Shown here: positions 60,786 to 64,000 of the stretch, one piece after another
How the letters are laid out: every line of letters starts with the position of its first letter
Position numbering within the stretch: the first letter of the stretch is position 1
DNA from: Helianthus annuus
Taxonomy: Eukaryota; Streptophyta; Magnoliopsida; Asterales; Asteraceae
DNA: 64,000 nt
Reading direction: 5' to 3'
Assembly: GCF_002127325.2 (NCBI RefSeq)
Contig: NC_035444.2
Coordinates: 38,789,226 to 38,853,225 of the forward strand
Notes under the pieces: model-generated
The model's input: the letters and a program-made list of their open reading frames with translations, nothing else
What the model was told of the DNA's origin: nothing
Database searches by the model: none
Made by a program: the position numbers and the translations under genes

Positions 60786-62720
60786 GAAAATTTCGTCCTC
60801 GAAATTTGTACTATCTTAACTCCTTAGGGTTTCGTTATGCACGTATGTATATGAATAGTACCGAGGTAGATAATCACCAAACCGAATCAAACCTTATTCA
60901 CCTCAAGTGAGTCCAAGAATATATAACAACACGAATCCAATGGTTAAAAGGTATGTGCTTTTAGCATTTAATGTCAAAGGCATAAGTCGTATTGACGTGT
61001 AGTCTAGTGTAATCCAGTTACAGGGGTTCCACAAAAGAGGAGTTTTGTCCAACAGGATTTTCAAGCGATTGATCACAGTATGCAAATTTTCACAAACCAT
61101 AGCATCCGCTATAAGAACTCAAAATCAAAAACTTGGAGATGAAAATGACCTGTCAACTTTCGAACAAGTAAATGGTAAGGATTTGTGTGTTGACATTCTC
61201 GAATCGCGAAAATACACCGAATGAGGTAAAAGCGAATCTGGTGTACCATTGTTTTAATTCGTAGTTGCATCAGAAATGTTTAAATGGCCAGTCAAACAAA
61301 AGTGTAAGTAGTTTTATGTGAAAAAGTTGACCATAATTAGCACAAGCTAATGACACCACAAGGTGTCGTAATGACGAGATTCAATAATAATGGTGACTGA
61401 ACAAGTTTACCATGCCTGAAATCAAATGAACGTGTACCGAGACAATCTGAAGATTCGATTTACGCAATGTCGTAAAGTTTCCAGTTGAATATGAAATATC
61501 AAAGAGCCACTGTTTTTGATCGAAGGTGAAAAAGTATTAAATACCGCAAGGTATTCGATAGATAATGAAAGAATCGTTAAGAGGTACATTGTGCTATGGA
61601 ATGAATCTATGTACCATTGCCTTAACACACAACTGTGTTGAGACCGCTTTAATCGTGATAAACGAGACAGATTTAGAGCAATTAAATAATTAAAATCCGT
61701 GTATGAAGTGAGTATCCATCTTAGCGCAAGCTCAATTTTGTGAAGATATCACCGCAAGGTATTGAAACTAATCAAACGATTTAGTGGAGTCGTAGACCAA
61801 CCGAATCTACTACGACTCGTAATGAAAGAACTTTTGCAAGAATATTTGAATATGATGCTCCCAATACATCATATTGCGTCTCAAATCAAACGTGTGAAAT
61901 GGATAAGTTCAAACAATTGAACTTAGTTTCAGTGTAACTCACCAATAAACGTATGTATCAACAAGGGAAATCCCAGCATAGTTACAAAAGTAAACCATGA
62001 ATGTAACTTGAAACAAAAGAAGTTTGCGAGAAAGTGTGTTGACTTGATAGCAAAGAGTCAACCGTTACAATAATGTAGGCCATTCGAATCACAAACCAGT
62101 AGTTAGATTTAGCAACGTAATATTCGAATTTCAATGAAGGGTTCGAAATGAGACCGTATGCGTAGCAGATGGTGCACACATAACATGTGAGTTTTCAAGT
62201 GATAAGACAATGAATTATGAGGTAATGACCAAGTATCGAAGCAAATGTGCGTTCGCTCTTAGCGATGGAAATCAAAGCGATGCAACTACTTTAAGGGGGA
62301 GTAGAGATGCAAACATCTACTCGGCTAGAAGCAAAAGTGAAGATTTTAACGAAAGAATTTCAAGTACTTTCTGTTCTGTTAACTGAAATGGCATATATGT
62401 CAGGTTAATAGTGTTCGATTGAGTTAACAGATATGGTGTCTAAGTAACAACCTTTACAAGTTTGGACCTGGGTTCCCAAGGGTCCTAAGCATATGTTTTC
62501 TAGATCCTCAAGGTTTCGTATTCTGTGTAACTCGGTTTTGTGCATTGTGTAGGAAACATCATCTTTGTCTACGTTTAACAACAAGTTATCGTCCCACGAT
62601 TTCCCCGGTATACTTTCTTCCTGAATTCATCGCTAACGACACTCGATCATCAATCAGTCGTGTAATAGTAGTTTGGATCCTCACAGTTAGTTAAATAAGA
62701 AATTCATTAATTCTCAGCAA
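60786..62720 (-). other. G internal region without recognisable pol
   Basis: No gene. Short phrases such as CACCGCAAGGTATT recur at about 61,350, 61,541 and 61,750, suggesting a diverged repeat of about 200 bases. A plus-strand GGGGGAGTAGAGATGC tract lies near 62,295. Either this replaces most of pol or pol has decayed beyond recognition. Confidence 0.4.
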
Positions 62721-62723
62721 GAG

Positions 62724-64000
62724 TTACTGACTCTTGTGGATTAGCTCGTTCGGCTCTTGATAGTTGATGCCTATTTGAAAATTACGTCCTCCTTTTTGAT
62801 GAGCAGAAATCTGGGTTACCCAAAAGGGAATTTTTGGTCTGTTATCTTCCTTCTCCATCAACTTCTGAGGTCGCACTGCCAATTCTTGCATCTCCGAGGT
62901 GTAAGTCGCTAAAGTGCATCGACTACAGGCACAACGCCTGGAATCAAATCGATGCGAAGATTCGTCTTGTCGTTGAGGGGATAATTCTGGCAAGTCTTCA
63001 GGGTAGGCCTCAGGATATTTCCTTATCACAGGAATATCTTCGAGTTTTGGTCCTTCGGCTCCCTTGTCCCCGACATGAGCCAAGAAAACAACACATCCTT
63101 TACGTAATAACTTTTGGGCCTCCCCGCAATTAGTAATTTGTAGGGGCGTATCCTGCTTCATCAGCCACGGTCGTTTCTTCGTTTGCCATTGTGATGCGGT
63201 TATCAATCCCCGCTCGAACACTCGGCAGTTGATCCATTCCAATTACCTTGTCGAAGCTTTCCAACTCAACTGGCAGTAGATCATGCATAAATTCACGCTC
63301 TGCGGGTTCTATCTTGCCGTTTCCAGTCACTGCGTTGGCTTCCACTAGCTTCACCTAGCTAGTTCCATCGAGTGCAAGTTATCTAACTTACGTGCTACTA
63401 TATCAGTACACTCTCGAACTCTAGAGATGCGAAACTGAAAATTTGCAACAGTATTTGACAACACAGATGCATAACGTTGAGTGATATGGAATGTACCGAT
63501 ATCCATGCTTGGATTCCTGGTGTGCTCCCCTAGTCCTGCTACTGAGCTTTTATCCTCGTGCCTGATTCTTCTTAGGGCAGTATTTTCTGAAATGCTTCTT
63601 GCTCCCAAAGTTAAGACAACCTTGAGCACGTTTCTGTCTATCACTTGTCCTGCCTGGATAATCGTCACTGTCGTTGTTCCCTCCGTGATTCTTGCTTCCA
63701 TCTTGGCCTCCATTCCTACTTTCAGTAACTTGCCTACAAGTTTCCTTAGGATGCCCTCTCTTGCCACAGTTATTACATTACCCATATTTACATCGCCCGT
63801 CATGATAGCGTAGACACTTGTCGCACTTAGGGAGAATACCCATGTAGTCCTTTCCCTTTTTGGCCTTTTTCTTGTTACTTGTCTGAGTAATCTTCTTGAA
63901 ATTTGCGATCTTTCTCTTATTATCCCCAGATGACTCTATAGGAGTCTCCTTTTTCTCGTCCGTAGTGGAAAATTTTCCTAGTCTAACCGCTTCTTCAGTG
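62724..64000 (-). pseudogene. Element G gag, protease and RT start, decayed
   Basis: Minus-strand reading gives a Gag C-terminus with CDKCLRYHDGRC (about 63,800-63,840) and CNNCGKRGHPKETC (about 63,740-63,790). Retropepsin follows, with the segment LLPVELESFDKVIGMDQL at 63,240-63,290, then the PR-RT linker (KYPEAYPEDLPELSPQRQ, about 62,990-63,040). An eroded RT start (IGINYQEPNELIHKSQ, normally of the CIDYRELNK type) comes last. Frames change near 63,350, 63,240 and 63,800. It stops at 62,724. Confidence 0.7.

Larger units (their letters stand above)
57542..64000 (-). mobile_element. Element G: chromovirus-like element, partial
   Basis: A minus-strand LTR (57,542-60,770) is followed by a purine tract and a decayed gag-pol whose start lies beyond the window. 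The RT, RNase H and integrase that should lie between 60,800 and 62,720 are absent or unrecognisable. No target duplication can be tested. The LTR is related to C over its second half. Confidence 0.75.

Noticed and set aside
62430..62470. Copia-like peptide (TWVPKGP) on the plus strand
   Set aside because: It is a few residues only, with no zinc knuckle or protease nearby; chance is likelier.

Overview
This window is a plant nuclear repeat block with one broken host gene. I see no bacterial-type genes, operons, rRNA or tRNA genes. The organism is a flowering plant. My recollection of the repeat families, especially LTRs studded with CACGGCCCCGTG motifs and Tekay-type chromoviruses with a tRNA-Met primer site, suggests the daisy family (Asteraceae), but this is inference and not proven here.

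The central feature is a stack of LTR retrotransposons inserted into one another, four of which have exact target-site duplications (TSDs). Element A (about 11,880-52,298, plus strand) carries an antisense extra ORF. Element B (14,563-51,338, minus, TSD ATGAT) landed on the start codon of that ORF. Element C, a chromovirus (17,671-45,296, minus, TSD GTACG), landed in B. Element D, an Athila-like element without a polymerase (18,483-35,455, minus, TSD TAGTT), landed in one LTR of C. Element E, an apparently intact chromovirus (25,086-35,201, plus, TSD CGTGT), landed in one LTR of D. By-eye LTR divergence falls inward (B about 3%, C about 2%, D under 1%, E about 0.1%), which agrees with the nesting order.

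Left of the stack are three truncated elements: I (1-1,249, minus, Tat-type gag/protease/RT fragment), H (1,250-5,322, minus, same LTR family as D) and F (5,323-about 11,878, plus, decayed chromovirus with two extra ORFs before gag). Inside B there are also two Mutator-like miniature elements (46,023-46,893 and 48,122-48,916), a double-palindrome foldback element (48,930-49,320) and a non-coding array with a period of about 30 bp.

Ordinary chromosome sequence resumes at about 52,299. A degraded gene for an LRB/POB1-type BTB-BACK protein lies on the minus strand (53,024-56,363), with a hAT-type MITE in its large intron. Last comes element G (57,542 to beyond the end, minus), a long LTR followed by a decayed gag-pol.

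E is the only element with a complete coding region. Its Gag-Pol becomes continuous from an ATG only if a 98-bp GT-AG intron near the start of gag is removed. The strongest candidates for something undescribed are that intron, D's Gag-like protein that has lost the retropepsin catalytic motif, motif arrays shared in design but not sequence by four LTR families, duplicated polypurine tracts in several families, and the 30-bp array in B.
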